Assembly: GCA_013076295.1 (NCBI GenBank)
Contig: RQOL01000414.1
Location: 29,166 to 93,165, forward strand
DNA from: Sanderia malayensis
Lineage: Eukaryota; Cnidaria; Scyphozoa; Semaeostomeae; Pelagiidae
DNA: 64,000 nucleotides
Direction: 5' to 3'
This document shows, piece after piece, positions 53,505 to 64,000 of this stretch. Numbering within the stretch: position 1 is the stretch's first letter; every line of letters starts with the position of its first letter. Below the pieces are notes generated by a model. The model did not search any database. It was not told the DNA's origin and worked only from the letters and a program-made list of their open reading frames with translations. A program made the position numbers and the translations under genes.

Positions 53505-55514
53505 TATTTTCAAAACATGTTCTTTGTACTGTATTGTATATCTTTCAGATCTTCCGCATTAATAATAAGGTTTTTAAATTAGCGATTTACGTTTTCAATA
53601 GAAGATTGCCAGGACTGTAATTTTATCTATCGTTACAGTTTCACTATTCATATATTTCTGTATTTGACCCATGTAAATCTCAATTCAGTAATATCATGAC
53701 AAAATTTATCGACTTCGTTTTTAATTAGATGCATTTCTCCTAATATCATTGAAACGAGGCGAGACTTCTGTCTCCCATTTCAAACGCCTTTGTGCTGTCT
53801 ATGTATGATTTTCATCTATGTTATGTCTCATCATCGCACTATTGTTGCCTGTCGGGTCAAAGTTTCTGTCTGCCAACAAATGGCATCGAGTCGGATTTTG
53901 TTGCTCAACTCAATGAAATTATACCTCATAAAGCCTTCCTGGATCAAAGGAAACAACTACCTTGCTCTTCACCAAAGGTAAGTCAGGTTCATTTTCATTT
54001 TGGACAATCAAACAATGGATATTTAGATATAAGCGAATTTCATACTGAAATGAGAGAAAATAAAGCTCATGTATACCCCTATTGACTTAAAGAAGACAAC
54101 TACGCTGCTATGAATTTGATATGTTGAATGGAAATCAGGCCATTTTTCTACTTTACTCACTGTTTAGATATACTTTGTTAGGCCAAAATTCTGGAAATTT
54201 TCCAATGTTTTTTCACTACTTTGTTTTGAGAAAGAAGAAGTGTGCATTGCTCTACCAACATCTTCCTGGGGTTTTTATTTCCGTGAATATAGTTCCTAAC
54301 CAATTTATTGACTTTGTGGCTGCCTTCTTTGTTTTACAAGCAAAAGCCCACTGATATCCCCATGAACCTGCTCTCAACTTTGTGTTTATCCAAGATGTTT
54401 AATGTTTAATTGTTGTGATGTACATGAAGGAAACCAGTGAAAGTCAAGTTGGACACTTTACTTACTTACAACCTTCCTCATTGCACATGCATTGCATATC
54501 TCTTTTGTCTACCACACTCATTAATGCTTTTTCCCTATTTTTTGTACACATTCATTTAGTCAAAGGCAATGGAAAATTCAATGAATGGTTCAAAGTGTTC
54601 TCTTCAAATTATGATGCTTGATGCAAAGGTATGATGCTCTCTGTTCCATATGAATCAATTAATGCACCGTGCTTGAAAAGCAGACTGAATAAATAAAGGC
54701 TGAATAATATTTCCACATTGACTACCATTAAATGTTTTCTTAATAAATCACTTACAGTATTCTAAACCTGTAGGTACTTAATTCTTCCACATTGTCACTT
54801 AATCATGTTCCTTATCAGGCAGATGTGTCGTCTTAAACTCAGTGTGCCAGTCAAAGACGGCAATGATTTCACAACCATTACATCACAAGATTTTCTCATT
54901 TAGTGGGAAGCATACATTGTATCAATAACTGATAGAATCCTCCAATACACTGGACAAAACAAGCTAAGATGGCTCTTACCACAAAAGCAAACATTATTAA
55001 TGCATTTTAATAATCTATATGTGCATAAATATGTCTTTGTTATCTTACTTGAATATTGAGAGTCTTGCATGATAAGTTTCCCATTGTAGATATCTTTTTA
55101 ACCAGAACCTCATAGTGTATGGTGTCTCCTCTTTCATTCACTGTGGAAGTCCTTGACAAAGTATTTCTGTTTTTTTTTAATCAACAACATTCCAATTGTA
55201 TATATCATTGACGCTTGCTTACATTTCCAGTATGTAGACACTGTATTACATGAACTGTACTACCATCTTACAATGTGTCTTATATCATAAAGAGCTTTTT
55301 TACTTTTTTATAAGGAACCTACATGCATAAGGTAGAAAACTTAAGGAACGTTTACTACTACAGACCAAATCACTAAGGCATCTTTTAATTTTTAGTATAT
55401 CAATATCTCCGCACTATTCAAAATTAGGAAGCCGGTTCCATTGATTTTCAGTACTTTTACATTATTTGAAGCTTCCTCATGTGTTAACCTCTTATCTTTT
55501 CACATAGCAAAATA

Positions 55515-55945
55515 ATGAATTTGAATGCTTTTCTTGCGTCTCTACTAATTATGTCCACCAAATGCCAACTTCAAATTAAACAACTTTTAGAACTACAAAG
55601 TGGTCAAAGAGATCTCAAAATAACGAACTTAAACAATTAGGCCCTCAGCAGCTAGGTCCCTTATAAAAAGAAGCGTGTATTCTCATCGCAATTGTAATTT
55701 GTAATTCTAATAGTTATCGCATAATTCAAAGTTTTGTTGCTCTTGAAAACTACAATCACAATACCATCAATGCAACACCACGTAATGTCCTGGAGCTAAT
55801 ACTATTATCATCAGATTTTCACGGGAATTTTGGCGTCCTAGCAACAACAATAGCGGCGCGAAAATTAAAATTTTTCTTGCGTCATAGAGGACATAGCGTG
55901 CGTAAAAATTTTTTTCAACCCACCACAAGAAAAACAACAATTTAC
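55515..55945 (+). pseudogene. Gene C counterpart, right arm (broken)
   Basis: The start MNLNAFLASLLIMSTKCQLQ and QLLELQSGQRDLKITNL match left-arm gene C. A stop then ends the frame, and the remainder continues in other frames (FLRHRGHSVRKN, RKTTIY before GTAAGTACATG). Splice donor position is conserved. It is a decayed allele of the same sequence. Confidence 0.55.
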
Positions 55946-56371
55946 GTAAGTACATGTATTTTTAACGTTGCTTTTACTTTCACATGAAAATACAGGCTAT
56001 TTATAACTAAACAGCTTTAAAAAAGCTCAAAGTGCTATATTTTATGTCACAATTGCCATTGCACTGGATATTATCACAATAACAATTTTATCCTTAACAG
56101 GTTCACTTGAAATAGATAAATTTTGTGACTACTGCTACCGTAAGTTCATGTATTCAGTTCTGCGTTTTCTGCCTGCCTTTAGTCTCTCCTCTTCATTGTA
56201 ACAAAGATAATTATTATTCATTATCTGCAGAAAATGAAAGTGTGTCATATTAATACATTAAAAGTATATATTATTGTAACATCAACAGAACTGTAGTGGC
56301 AAATTCAAACAACCGATACCCTTTTAACTCACCTTTCATTGAATGACAATATATTTATATATAGTGTAAAC

Positions 56372-57063
56372 ATGGATAGTGAAAATGAACTTGCCATCAA
56401 TGATGAGCCTGTAGCAGTTGAGCCTGCAGCAGTTGAGCCTGCAGCAGTTGGGCCTGCAGCAGTTGAGCCTGCAGCACCTGAAGTAGCAAAGGAACCCACA
56501 GTGGTTTACTGTGGTGAGGAAACTAAGGTAACATTGACAAATACTTTCATCCATATATTGATAAATGTAAATAAATGTTATGCATAGATTATGAAACTGC
56601 TTTACAAGGAAAAACAATTGTATCCTATGCAAGTCACTGTTTTTAATATATTGTTCTCATATTAATCCTAGCTAATCAATTTTACTGACATTGCGTCACT
56701 AAAAAGGCAATGTGCCTTCAAGTTCAGTGCCATTAAAAGAGGCACCAAATTTCATTTTGTCAGCACCCAAGATGGGCATTTAACAAAGGATGAAATAGCG
56801 TAAGTTGCAATGCAATATTTCCATCTCATCTGTGTGTATAACACATTGCTTACTTTCAACTCCTTCTGTAACAATGTCTTTTTCTCTACAGGAAATCTGA
56901 AGAACTAAAAATAAAAATTATAGCAAAAAAAAGATTCAAAAAATATAAAAAACCAGAAAAAAAAAATAAAGAAAATAAAGTTGAAGAGCACACGAGGTGC
57001 ATGTGGGCAGATGTGCCCACAAAAGAAATTTTGTCCTTGGTCAGGGGCAGAGACAAAAAATAA
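56372..57063 (+). CDS. Unassigned gene B, right arm (intact, 151 residues)
   Basis: Exon 1 is 56372-56527 (52 codons, MDSENELAINDEPVAVEPAA..., a VEPAA repeat). Exon 2 is 56672-56799 (LINFTDIASLKRQC, FKFSAIKRGTKFHFVSTQDG, HLTKDEI). Exon 3 is 56892-57063 (KSEELKIKIIAKKRFKKYKK, HTRCMWADVPTKEILSLVRG, stop TAA). Splice sites are GTAACA/CCTAG and GTAAGT/CTACAG. Phases 0 and 2 match, giving a clean 151-residue protein with an acidic/Pro-Ala N terminus and a Lys-rich C-terminal half ending in CMWADVP. It keeps its frame while diverging strongly from the left copy, as expected of a real coding gene. No family recognised. Confidence 0.6.
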
Positions 57064-57179
57064 TTGTAGTGTTAATGTTTGTCTTTTGTTGGTGTTAATG
57101 TTTGTCTTTTGTTGGTTTTCTCTCAATGTTATTTGTTTGTTTTATTTCATTGTAAAATTGTCCATCATCCTGATAACAG

Positions 57180-57780
57180 TGAATAATAATAATATTGTGG
57201 AAAATTATAACAACACTATTACTTTTGAAAAACCATGCATTTCGCCAACAAATGTTTGCCACCAACAGTACCTTTAAACTCTTCTTTCATATGCTGTGAC
57301 ACAAACCCTAAAAATTTGCAACAAATGTATTTCAAAAACCCGTCTTTATAAATGAACTAGATGGCCTTTCGGAAACGTAATGATCTCCTATAATTCAATA
57401 CTTACCTGAAGAACAGTCAAAAATTGCCTCCATTAACATGGGGCTACACAAGTTATGCACCACCTAAAATGCACGAATAGTACATGTAATAAAATGTAAA
57501 AAGAACAGAATCTTATATCATCTTCAAATACAGACAATGTATCACATCTCTAGCATCCGTTTTTCTTACATGTGGCCTATTCTCAAGGGATTTTGTCAAA
57601 TACTATATTTCCTAAAGTCTTATACGCTGGTAAAATGAATCAAAGCCTTCACAGAAATGCTACACATTTATTTTCAAGATGTATCTTGAAAGATCGCAAT
57701 GATATAATACGCTTTGCAAAACCTACTTACCATCGCCATTGACCCTCTCAGGAACAACAAAGATGAAAGGAAGGACACAC
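57180..57780 (-). pseudogene. Gene A counterpart, right arm
   Basis: On the minus strand exon 1 (MLLVCPSFHLCCS then stop) is broken. Exon 2 is 57406-57463 (58 nt) with both splice sites conserved. Exon 3 reads GFVSQHMKEEFKGTVGGKHL and ends VFQK at an in-frame TAA. It mirrors the left-arm gene at 48713-49304. Confidence 0.4.
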
Positions 57781-57863
57781 TAACAGCATGTTCTTTGTTC
57801 AGTTGAGGTTGGGTTGATTGTTAGCCAATCCAGCTCAATCAGATAATTACGTCAAAACGAGGC

Positions 57864-58564
57864 ATCGTGTGCTTCTTGCTTGTTGCCAAGTCTGAGAAGC
57901 CATTCTGAGAATTCACGGTATGAATCATCTTGAACGGCTCTCATGTTGGTGTGTAAACGATGCTGCTGAAACTTTGTCCATAGATCAATGATCTGGTGTG
58001 ATTTTAGAGTCTCTGCTACAATTCTTTCCCTTCCTGCTTTCGTGACGACAGGTAGAACCTGTTTGAAGTCACCACCAAGTAGCATGAACTTGCCACCAAA
58101 TGGTCTGTCGACATGTGTAATGTCTCGAAGCAGTCGGTCGACTGCTTGTAATGCAAGTGCGGGAATCATGGAAGCTTCATCCCATATGAATAGGGTAGTT
58201 TCGCGCAATACCTGTGCTCTCCTGCTCTGTCTCTTGACATTACACGTTGATTCAGCTTGAAGTGGTATAGGAATTTGAAAGGTAGAATGTGAAGTTCTAC
58301 CATTTATGAGTAGTGTTGCAGCAATTCCTGACCACGCCATGCACTTAACTTTATGTCCATTGGCTTGCAGATTGTGAACCAACGTGTTGTAAAGGAAAGT
58401 TTTCCCGGTTCCAGCCGGCCCGTCAACAAAGTGACAGTTCTGTTCGGATTGCGCGTTGATAGCATCAGTGATTCCCGTGTATATGGCTCGCTGTTCAGGG
58501 TTCAATGCGGCCAGCATTCGTTCTCCTTCCTCTCTGGCATTGCCAACATCCATGTCATCTTCCT
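57864..58564 (-). pseudogene. Helitron PIF1-like helicase exon, truncated
   Basis: After an acceptor at 58565 the frame reads EEDDMDVGNAREEGERMLAA, then NPEQRAIYTGI (Q motif region), CHFVDGPAGTGKTFLYNTL (Walker A), CMAWSGIAATLLINGRTSHS, LFIWDEASMIPALALQAVDR (Walker B), and FMLLGGDFKQVLPVVTKAG (motif III). The frame stays open to KQEAHDA, where the inverted repeat arm begins. Motifs IV-VI of the SF1B helicase are lost. The helicase would unwind DNA during rolling-circle transposition. Confidence 0.93.
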
Positions 58565-58721
58565 CTGTAATAATAAGTGAAATATATTGCAATAAAATTG
58601 GAAAGAAAGCGAGGAGAATCAATGTGCAAAAATACGTAAATGCCCTTGTCTGCACGATGTTAGGATACATTATCATATTCTTACTAAAACAGTACATAGT
58701 TCAAAATAACACATATAGTAC

Positions 58722-59980
58722 CTTGTTGAGGAATGACATAGTCGGCTGGAAGTTGAGGAAGGTCGGCATAATTAGTGATCGATTGACCATGTACTTTCAA
58801 ATTTTCGTCAATGTCATGTAGACATTGATACATGTGTCGGTCTTCAAAAGCTATGGCCATATCTGGATGATTGACTTGATCACATCGTACAAAGTCTTCA
58901 CTCAATGCTTCTTTGAACATGTTGAAGAGTGCTGCGATATCTGAAGGTGTTTGAAAAAGGAGTAATGTTGCAAACAACTGTCTCAGTTGTACTGGCATGT
59001 TGAAAATGACTGCCTCCTCCAAACAGCGTATGATTTCAGCATCATCTTCCAACAGACCTAGAGCTAAAGCAGCGTCTTTGAAGGAATTGCATAGGTTTCC
59101 TTCTATGGTGCGAAGATCTTCAAACGACGTAGCACCCCGTTTATGGAGAAGCAATAGTCTCAGTGCGAATCTTTGCTCACATGGTCGTGGGTGAACTTGA
59201 TATATTCTGCCTATGACAGGCAGTGTTCTCCGCTGTCTTGCTTTCCATGTTTTGGTGCGCTCGTTGAAAACATAGTGTTCAGGAATCTCGTGATAGAGAT
59301 ATTGGCGTGCAGCCGGGTCTTGTGCATTCAATTCAAACCAAGACGTCAGTGTGGTTTTTTCATTGACGTTTTGTAATTGTTCGACACGGCCATTATCCTG
59401 AAAGTATACGGTCTGCTGATCAGGTAGATGAACATGCAGACGTTTGATAGTGTGACTTTTCTCGTGCATGGCAAATTGGAATATTCTATGAACAGCTTCA
59501 TGAGGTCCAATATACCGGGCGTTGATGTATTGGCGTACTTCATCGTGCTCAATATCTTGAGGTACTTGTTGCTGCTGTCCTTGAAGAATTTCCACGTGTG
59601 CCATATCTTGTCCTTTATGAATATATTTGAAAATATATTTCACGGACTTCACAGTGCTACATATTTCCAGATTAATGTGACACTGATACTTGAGTAGAAG
59701 ATGGCGAATATGTGGCACAACCCATGTATCATCTAGAAGTCGATCTTCCAGATTAACTGGGTGACGACAGCGTCGTCTGTAGAGTGGATAACCATTCGCA
59801 TTGACCTGTGTTTCGGCAGTGCGATCTTTCGGAAATCGTTTCTTGCATTTGTTATTCTCCATGCAAACGCATCCGGGGTTTATATCACCGCATGGTCCAT
59901 GTGTCATGTGCCCTCAGTACTAACTTGTGATATCTTGCATCCTGTGGGTCCGGAATTTCAGCTGATATGAGTTGATCTAC
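58722..59980 (-). pseudogene. Helitron middle exon: end of Rep with catalytic Tyr region
   Basis: The exon starts VDQLISAEIPDPQDARYHKL. A frameshift near 59912 leads into MTHGPCGDINPGC, CKKRFPKDRTAETQVNANGY and YRRRCRHPV. The Rep tyrosine motif is in KYIFKYIHKGQD (YxxKY). The C-terminal portion includes FVRCDQVNHPDMAIAFEDRH and ITNYADLPQLPADYVIPQQ before a donor at 58721. This matches the domain between the HUH nuclease and the helicase in other RepHel proteins. All residues around the tyrosine are intact. Confidence 0.9.
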
Positions 59981-60138
59981 CTGTAGGTTTGGAGGAAAAA
60001 TATCACATGTAAGTTCTACACATCAAAATGCACTGTGTTACTAAGCAATACAACTGATGATAATATTTCATACTCAATAATAAATGTATAATTACTCTAT
60101 CTTTTACTCTGTAATAGATTATTGCTATAGATGTTACC

Positions 60139-61319
60139 TGTTCAGGTGTTCGTGGTCTATCAGCCTCAGAGAGGAACAGAATCATGTGAGCGTGTGGTAG
60201 TCCTCTCTTCTGAAATTCGATGACATATACATGTGCAATAGTGTGTCCGAGAATGTGCTTGTGAAGGACATCTTCCAGTAGTTCTTGTAGTTTCTGTTGA
60301 AATACTCGTGTGACGATGTCAGGCCGGTCATTCGACTTCTGGTGTTGTAGAATGTTTTCTGAAATCTCCTTCCACTTGGGATTGGCCGTCATGGTTAGGA
60401 AGATGTCAGGCTTGCCATACTTTCTTACGATGGTCATTGCATCTTGAAAGTTCTGGTACATATTTCGTTGACTGCCTGAAAAAGATGAGGGAAGTATGAC
60501 AACACAACCGACATCAATGTGAAGGGGTTCGTTGGGATTGTTTGCCCTGGCCATTTGATTTTCGATTTCAGCCCTTCTGTTCAGGTGATCCATCAGGCCT
60601 CGATAACTGTCAGCACGTAATTGCCGTTGATTGTGTAAAATCCAGTTGAGCTTGTTTCCTTCTATTTTGATGTATGCATCCACCAAATATTGTTGAAAGA
60701 GAAGTGTTGCCCTGTGGATGGTGGACAGTTGATTTCTGACTTGTATTCGGGACGAATAATATTCGGCGATTGTAAGTTTGGTACGGTGTTACGATTAGCA
60801 TTTTGCTGGCCTTGTCCTTCACGTGTAGGTGGACGTTGAAGGTCCACGCTGTATCCACGATCACCCTGAAAGAACAACAATGGATAGGTTAGAGGATCCG
60901 CAACAGGATCTATGGCATTAATCTTCATAAGATACCACGCCTTGTTCGGATTTGAAGCTCTCTATCCTCGGGATTAGGAGCACCGCCATTGCGTGTAGTG
61001 TAGACTGCTGCAATTTCTCTGGCAGTGGGATTATCATATCTTCGATCTTGTTCTGGGCGACCGGTAATAATCATCTTGAATGTGGGAATAGGCTGATCAT
61101 TGGCAATGGCTTGCTGCCTTTGCTCCTCCAGTACCTCTCCCATTGTTTTGAAATGTTGAGCAAACCGATTTACTGCCATCAATTCGTTTTGCAGCAGTGC
61201 CACCATGTCTAAGTCCAAGTTTTGTTCTCTGGCTGTGTTCTGGCGTTCTTGCAGTGCTTGTTGGGTGTCCATAATATATAATTCTGCATATTTTCGGGAC
61301 CTGTCGGTTTCAGTTACCC
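60139..61319 (-). pseudogene. Helitron Rep (HUH endonuclease) exon
   Basis: The exon begins GVTETDRSRKYAELYIMDTQ and carries PTFKMIITGRPEQDRRYDNP and PNPEDRELQIRTRRG. A frameshift near 60935 leads to INAIDPVADPLTYPLLFFQG. Another near 60705 leads to LLFQQYLVDAYIKIEGNKLN. The HUH motif is seen in VIEFQKRGLPHAHMILFL. The exon ends ADRPRTPEQ at a donor (GTAACAT). The HUH nuclease nicks and joins single-stranded DNA in rolling-circle transposition. Catalytic residues are retained in contrast to the relic at 31067-33560. Confidence 0.93.
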
Positions 61320-61594
61320 CTGTTGAATTCAAATGAACATTGTAAATTGTACTTCGTTATATCGACTGTAATTTTGAATGCAGCAAGTCCCTTGTTGTAA
61401 AAGCATCATAAAGCGCCTTGATTTTCGATTTGACAACTCTTAATATCATGGCAAGGATAGTAGAGAGCTAATCCATTGTAGATTGGGTGGGAAAGGACTT
61501 GAGCGTTCTGTGAACATCCGTTTCATCACGTGAAGCTATTATATGAAAATGTAGCATAATATAAGAGCTAGTAAGAGAGGGACGTTATATTTAC

Positions 61595-63250
61595 CTGTCA
61601 TATGGTATGCGTTTCCATGTATGGTGATAACTGGTGGTCCTGCATTAGCGTGTCTTACAACGTTAGCTGTCCAGGATGCCATCGCCATTAGGGAATTGTA
61701 TCTACGGAAATTTTTGAGAAAATATTTAGATTCCTCAGTAGTTCCAGTGTATAAATGCATCACATTTGCCGGGGGTGGTTGAATGGGATCGAGAGTTATT
61801 AATCCTCCCATACAACATTTGTTGTATTGCCTTTTTGAGTTGAGTTCCTCTCGGAAGTACTTTGCTTCACAGTGAATACATGTTCTAGTCATTTTCCCAA
61901 GATGATGAGGCATTGGGGAGAATTGAGGAATTTCAAGAATAGGTTGATTTACTTCCCTTTCTTGATGTTCGATGGGTTGGGGGACATCATCTTGGTGTTG
62001 TGGTTGGATTTCGTTTTGCATTTCAACTTCTTGTGGTTGTACCGCTATTTGATTTTCTTCATTCTCATTTTCAAGGTTTGGTTGCAATTCCATAGCAGCA
62101 GGCAATATTTGTGGATCCTGAAATGCAACGCAATCTAAGTTAATATAATTCAATAATGTGTTTTGAAATGCATAAAACTGAAACTTGTGAAGATATGTCT
62201 ATTTAGAGAGTAAATTAATTTCCTGACATGGTCATATGGAGAATGACTGGTGTATTTAAAGCCAATTTTGATGGTAGTCTCTTTTACCTGATTATCATGT
62301 GGAATTGGAATGTGTTGTTCCACGTTGATTTCATCAGGTTGTGCTGGCCTTTCAATTTCATTATTTTCATTTTCAATATGTGTTTCGGGTTGCATCTGCA
62401 TTGGCCGTATCTGTTAATAATGAAAATTAAATGGAATTAGTTATTTTAGTTATTAGTTAATAGAAATTTTAATGTCAGTTATTAGAAATGTTGATGCCAT
62501 TACTGTGTGACTATGTAAATTGATATAAATATACATGGGAACTTATAATTATACATGTCTCAAGTAGGGAAATTGCATGAGGGATTTGGGTTATGGAAAA
62601 TGGAGTTGCCTAACTGTAATTAGCTTTTGTTAACAATTTTCTTTTACCTCATTGTCATTTTGAGCTTGATTTACATTAAGCATCTCCACATCTGCCGTTT
62701 GTATTGCTGCTGGACCTTCATGATTACGATTCAGAAGGGGTGGTTGCAACTGCATAACCATCTGCGGTACCTGCAGATGGAAAAATATTGATAATTTGGT
62801 TGATATAATAACTGATTTAATTTTGATAGTTTTTAATTACAAAAAGCTGTATAATATATGGTTGACGTGATTGGAAAAGTTTAGCAGAAATTATTGAGTT
62901 GTGTACCTGAAGTTGAGGGGCCAGTGCTGCAGGATATTGTAAGCCAATGTTTATTGGTTGCGGTACTGCTATAAGTCCATAGTGGGGAAGCATCGCAGGT
63001 AGTTGCCATGGCACATACAGTGCTTGCATCTGTGGATAATGAACTGGGAGTGGTTGATATTCTGGGACTGGTTGCTGAGGGTATTCTTGCTGCAACTGGT
63101 GAAGATCATTCACTGCTCCCTGTACCGTATTATCGGGTGGTAAATCAGCAGGATGAGGCTGTTGGTTATTCTCACGACTTCGGCGATTTGCTTTCCTTAC
63201 TTGATCGCAGCGCCTTGAGCCGGTGATGCTTTTCTGGCTTTTTTGGCATT
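61595..63250 (-). CDS. Helitron N-terminal exons with zinc finger
   Basis: Four exons with GT-AG borders: 62907 to about 63250 (RRCDQVRKANRRSRENN, then a Gln/Pro-rich tract), 62648-62770 (VPQMVMQLQPPLLNRNHEG), 62288-62410 (MQMQPETHIENENNEIE) and 61595-62117 (Gln/Glu/Pro-rich, then CIHCEAKYFREELNSKR, KCCMGGLITLDPIQPPP, FRRYNSLMAMASWTANV, ITIHGNAYHMTG). The Cys-x2-Cys pair with KCC forms the zinc finger typical of animal RepHel N termini. The initiator is unclear: the best frame has no Met at its start, while ATGCCAAAAAAG at about 63250 is in another frame. Confidence 0.8.
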
Positions 63251-64000
63251 TTGCGAGAGATGATATAAAAAAAAGAAAAAAATGTGTTTTATATGCAACC
63301 CAATTTAAGTGAAAATGTTAATATTTGAAATAAGAGTGATTTTTGTGAGCAAGTGGATGGGTTTTGTTGTTTTTTCGTGAGCTGCAAGATAAAATAAATA
63401 ATTTAAAGCATAATTGTAAGAAATGTTTGAAATTACTCTTGATCGTGGAATTAAATTATTGGTTATTTAAAGTTCGCAAATAAAAATATTGGAGCACTTT
63501 ATCTTATGACCTACATCACTCTTTCTATTGTGTTCTTCAAGAACTAAAAGGAAAACAGTTGCGATAATGTATAAATTGGAAAAGTTAATCATCCATTTGA
63601 TGTGTTTGTGAAGGCTAGATTTTATTTGCATTATGCAGTTAATTTGCTTTTTATTGATAAGAAATTGTTGTGATTGTTCAGCTAAGTAGTTAAGCTTCAG
63701 ATTTGGGAGATCAATGTACATTACAGGGTGAGGCATTTAAACATTAACTAAAATGGGCTTTGTATAACAACAATTGTTATGACACTCACCAAATATTTTG
63801 AGGAATCAACTTTCTTGAAACCCTGTTTTTAGAAAAGAAGAAAGATGATTTGGATGAATTTATTATCTTGTAAAAAGAAAGTTGCCATTAATACTAAGGA
63901 ATGTTTAACATGTTTAACTTGTATATTATTGTGTTGATTGAAATAAGAATAAAATGTCATGCTGAAGTGAAGGAGTGAAATACTTACTTTATAAAAAAAC
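63251..64000. other. A+T-rich flank beyond the Helitron
   Basis: Only short frames occur. The 5' end of the Helitron should lie here or beyond, but I could not point to a convincing terminal TC within an AT context. Confidence 0.4.

Larger units (their letters stand above)
53505..57863 (-). repeat. Right arm of the giant inverted repeat
   Basis: It is collinear and inverted relative to 48632-52850, ending in TTACGTCAAAACGAGGC at 57863. The next base on the right belongs to the helicase frame of the Helitron. Arm genes B (56372-57063) and A (about 57180-57780, minus strand) are present in mirrored positions. Confidence 0.92.
57864..63250 (-). mobile_element. Helitron (RepHel) with its helicase end cut by the inverted repeat
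   Basis: Order on the minus strand: Gln/Pro-rich N-terminal exons, CxxC zinc finger, HUH Rep domain, linker with the Rep tyrosine, then PIF1-like helicase truncated at 57864. GT-AG introns separate the parts. Frameshifts near 60935, 60705 and 59912 mean this copy does not encode an active protein unless those are assembly errors. Terminal TC/CTRR ends and the 3' hairpin were not located. The 3' side is lost at the junction with the right arm. Confidence 0.9.

Noticed and set aside
48632..57863. Polinton/Maverick interpretation of the giant inverted repeat
   Set aside because: No polymerase B, integrase, ATPase, protease or capsid gene is visible, and the arms are nearly the whole structure.

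Overview
The window is eukaryotic and, by inference, from an animal, most likely a cnidarian (coral or sea anemone). It has GT-AG introns, A+T-rich intergenic DNA, decayed metazoan nuclear ribosomal DNA and a dense mix of metazoan-type transposons: ISL2EU, PIF/Harbinger, KDZ, Helitron, THAP-type elements and a LINE tail. I see no clear host housekeeping gene, RNA gene array, CRISPR or prokaryotic feature. Nearly all recognisable coding DNA is mobile-element DNA in some stage of decay, so the region reads as a nested transposon graveyard.

Layout, left part. At 1-570 is a decayed fragment of a multicopy protein. At 1227-7260 a MADF/BESS-type gene on the minus strand is split by a complete ISL2EU-type transposon (1359-6254). 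That element has matching terminal inverted repeats and two convergent genes: a THAP plus DDE transposase, and a large SWIM / YqaJ nuclease / two PHD fingers / Ulp1-like protease protein. Next come a 630-bp MITE with TAA target duplications (7651-8280), a pair of inverted repeat copies (8950-9722 and 12896-13640) around a decayed Harbinger transposase (10987-12076), a THAP-containing inverted-repeat element (15014-16543), a LINE 3' end (16905-17275), a decayed integrase-core gene (17558-18950) and a decayed gene of a large uncharacterised family (22953-25362).

Middle part. A mutated ribosomal DNA cassette (28S 5' end, ITS2, 5.8S, ITS1, 18S 3' part) lies at 28665-30098 on the minus strand. It is followed by a badly decayed Helitron (31067-33560), a THAP fragment (34913-35130), and a multi-exon KDZ-type transposase gene (36554-43070). 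The KDZ introns carry two MITEs and several tandem repeats. After it come a roughly 1-kb 14-bp satellite (43066-44135) and a duplicated roughly 600-bp repeat (44437-45045 and 46630-47220), associated with a small dispersed repeat family.

Right part. The most unusual structure is a very large inverted repeat: arms at about 48632-52850 and 53505-57863 around a 650-bp spacer. Each arm carries matching, splice-site-conserved small genes that I cannot assign to any family. The right arm ends inside the helicase gene of a second, much better preserved Helitron (57864-63250), which still has recognisable HUH, tyrosine and PIF1 helicase motifs but at least three frameshifts.
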